A stretch of DNA of 64,000 nt from Dendrolimus kikuchii (lineage: Eukaryota > Arthropoda > Insecta > Lepidoptera > Lasiocampidae): assembly GCA_019925095.2 (NCBI GenBank), contig JAHHIN020000030.1, positions 8,702,501-8,766,500 of the forward strand. The letters run 5' to 3'. Below the pieces are notes generated by a model, which saw nothing but the letters and a program-made list of their open reading frames with translations, did no database searches and was not told the origin of the DNA. This document shows positions 63,607 to 64,000 of this stretch, piece by piece (the stretch's first letter is position 1; every line of letters starts with the position of its first letter). The translations under genes and the position numbers were made by a program.

Positions 63607-64000
63607 ATATTAACTAACATATTATTCATGTAGCATTATATCCCTGTTGCGTTAGGATCTTTAGCTTCAGTAGCCACGATTCCGCTTCTAAGTTTTTCTT
63701 CTCTACTTCGTTCTGTCTTCGATATCCTTTATTATCCGACAATTTTTTTTTAAGACTATCAGTGCCAGCTAAACTTTAGCGTTGCCGTGACGACGTGTTT
63801 GTTAGTGAATTGCAACGGCGGCACCCAAACAATTCGACCGCATCACCAGCTCTATGGCTATCTTTCCTTCACTGTTAGCATGTAGTAATTATAACAATAT
63901 GCATATAACCAATTCTGCTACTACTATCTCTTCAAAATCGCCGGACACTATCGTCTCGAACGTAGGCTTGTCTGATTTCGGTATTCTGTTAATTCCAAAT
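63607..64000. other. Right-end stretch, no gene seen
   Basis: No coding signal or repeat family recognised. Larp exons 2 onward were not found here. Confidence 0.35.

Overview
The window looks like insect, most probably lepidopteran, nuclear DNA. It is AT-rich and built almost entirely of transposable elements. The signs are Penelope-like elements with GIY-YIG endonucleases, RTE-, Jockey-, CR1- and R1-type LINEs, many short Helitron-like elements that start TC and end CTAG, TTAGG-like motifs inside foldback elements, and spliceosomal introns with GT/AG borders. Four pieces of host genes can be supported. They are a complete three-exon THAP zinc-finger gene on the minus strand (7006-8225), the first coding exon of the La-related protein gene larp on the plus strand (13437-13784), one exon of the pyruvate dehydrogenase E1 alpha gene on the minus strand (31825-32000), and one exon of an aldose 1-epimerase-like gene on the minus strand (38267-38414).

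Layout. 1-505: the edge of an R1-like LINE reading frame (minus). 513-4731: a 5'-truncated Copia retrotransposon with one 3' LTR. 4733-6576: a foldback element and three consecutive hairpins. 7006-8225: the THAP gene. 8503-9991: a palindromic Penelope-like insertion. 10005-12930: repeat debris. 12930-13784: larp leader and first coding exon. 13785-31700: probably larp intron, carrying a Penelope tail, SINEs, a CR1-like LINE with an intact 955-residue reverse transcriptase ORF, a second inverted pair of Penelope copies, Helitron-like elements and a 1.46 kb foldback element. 31825-32000: the Pdha exon, with a nearly intact gypsy-type LTR element (32157-36504) lying just upstream of it on the minus strand. 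37143-37645: a dead mariner-like transposase. 38267-38414: the epimerase exon. 38560-53500: nested SINEs, RTE fragments, Helitrons, a solo LTR and a piggyBac-type MITE. 53621-55509: the best-preserved Penelope-like copy. 55640-56340: a 167-bp tandem repeat. 57148-59380: a Jockey LINE inserted in a tRNA-derived SINE. 59381-64000: Helitron-like pieces, one SINE-like copy and a second solo LTR.

The most interesting observations concern how the mobile elements are built. A roughly 70-nt module just downstream of the ORF stop is shared by the Penelope-like element, the Jockey LINE and a third repeat family. The Penelope terminal sequence folds into a small hammerhead-ribozyme-like motif. Two Penelope loci are tail-to-tail inverted pairs, one of them framed by a 13-bp target duplication. 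Several Helitron insertions can be undone by eye to recover the empty A|T site.

All calls come from reading the sequence. No database or folding program was run. Family names for the repeats are by recognition of protein motifs or termini.
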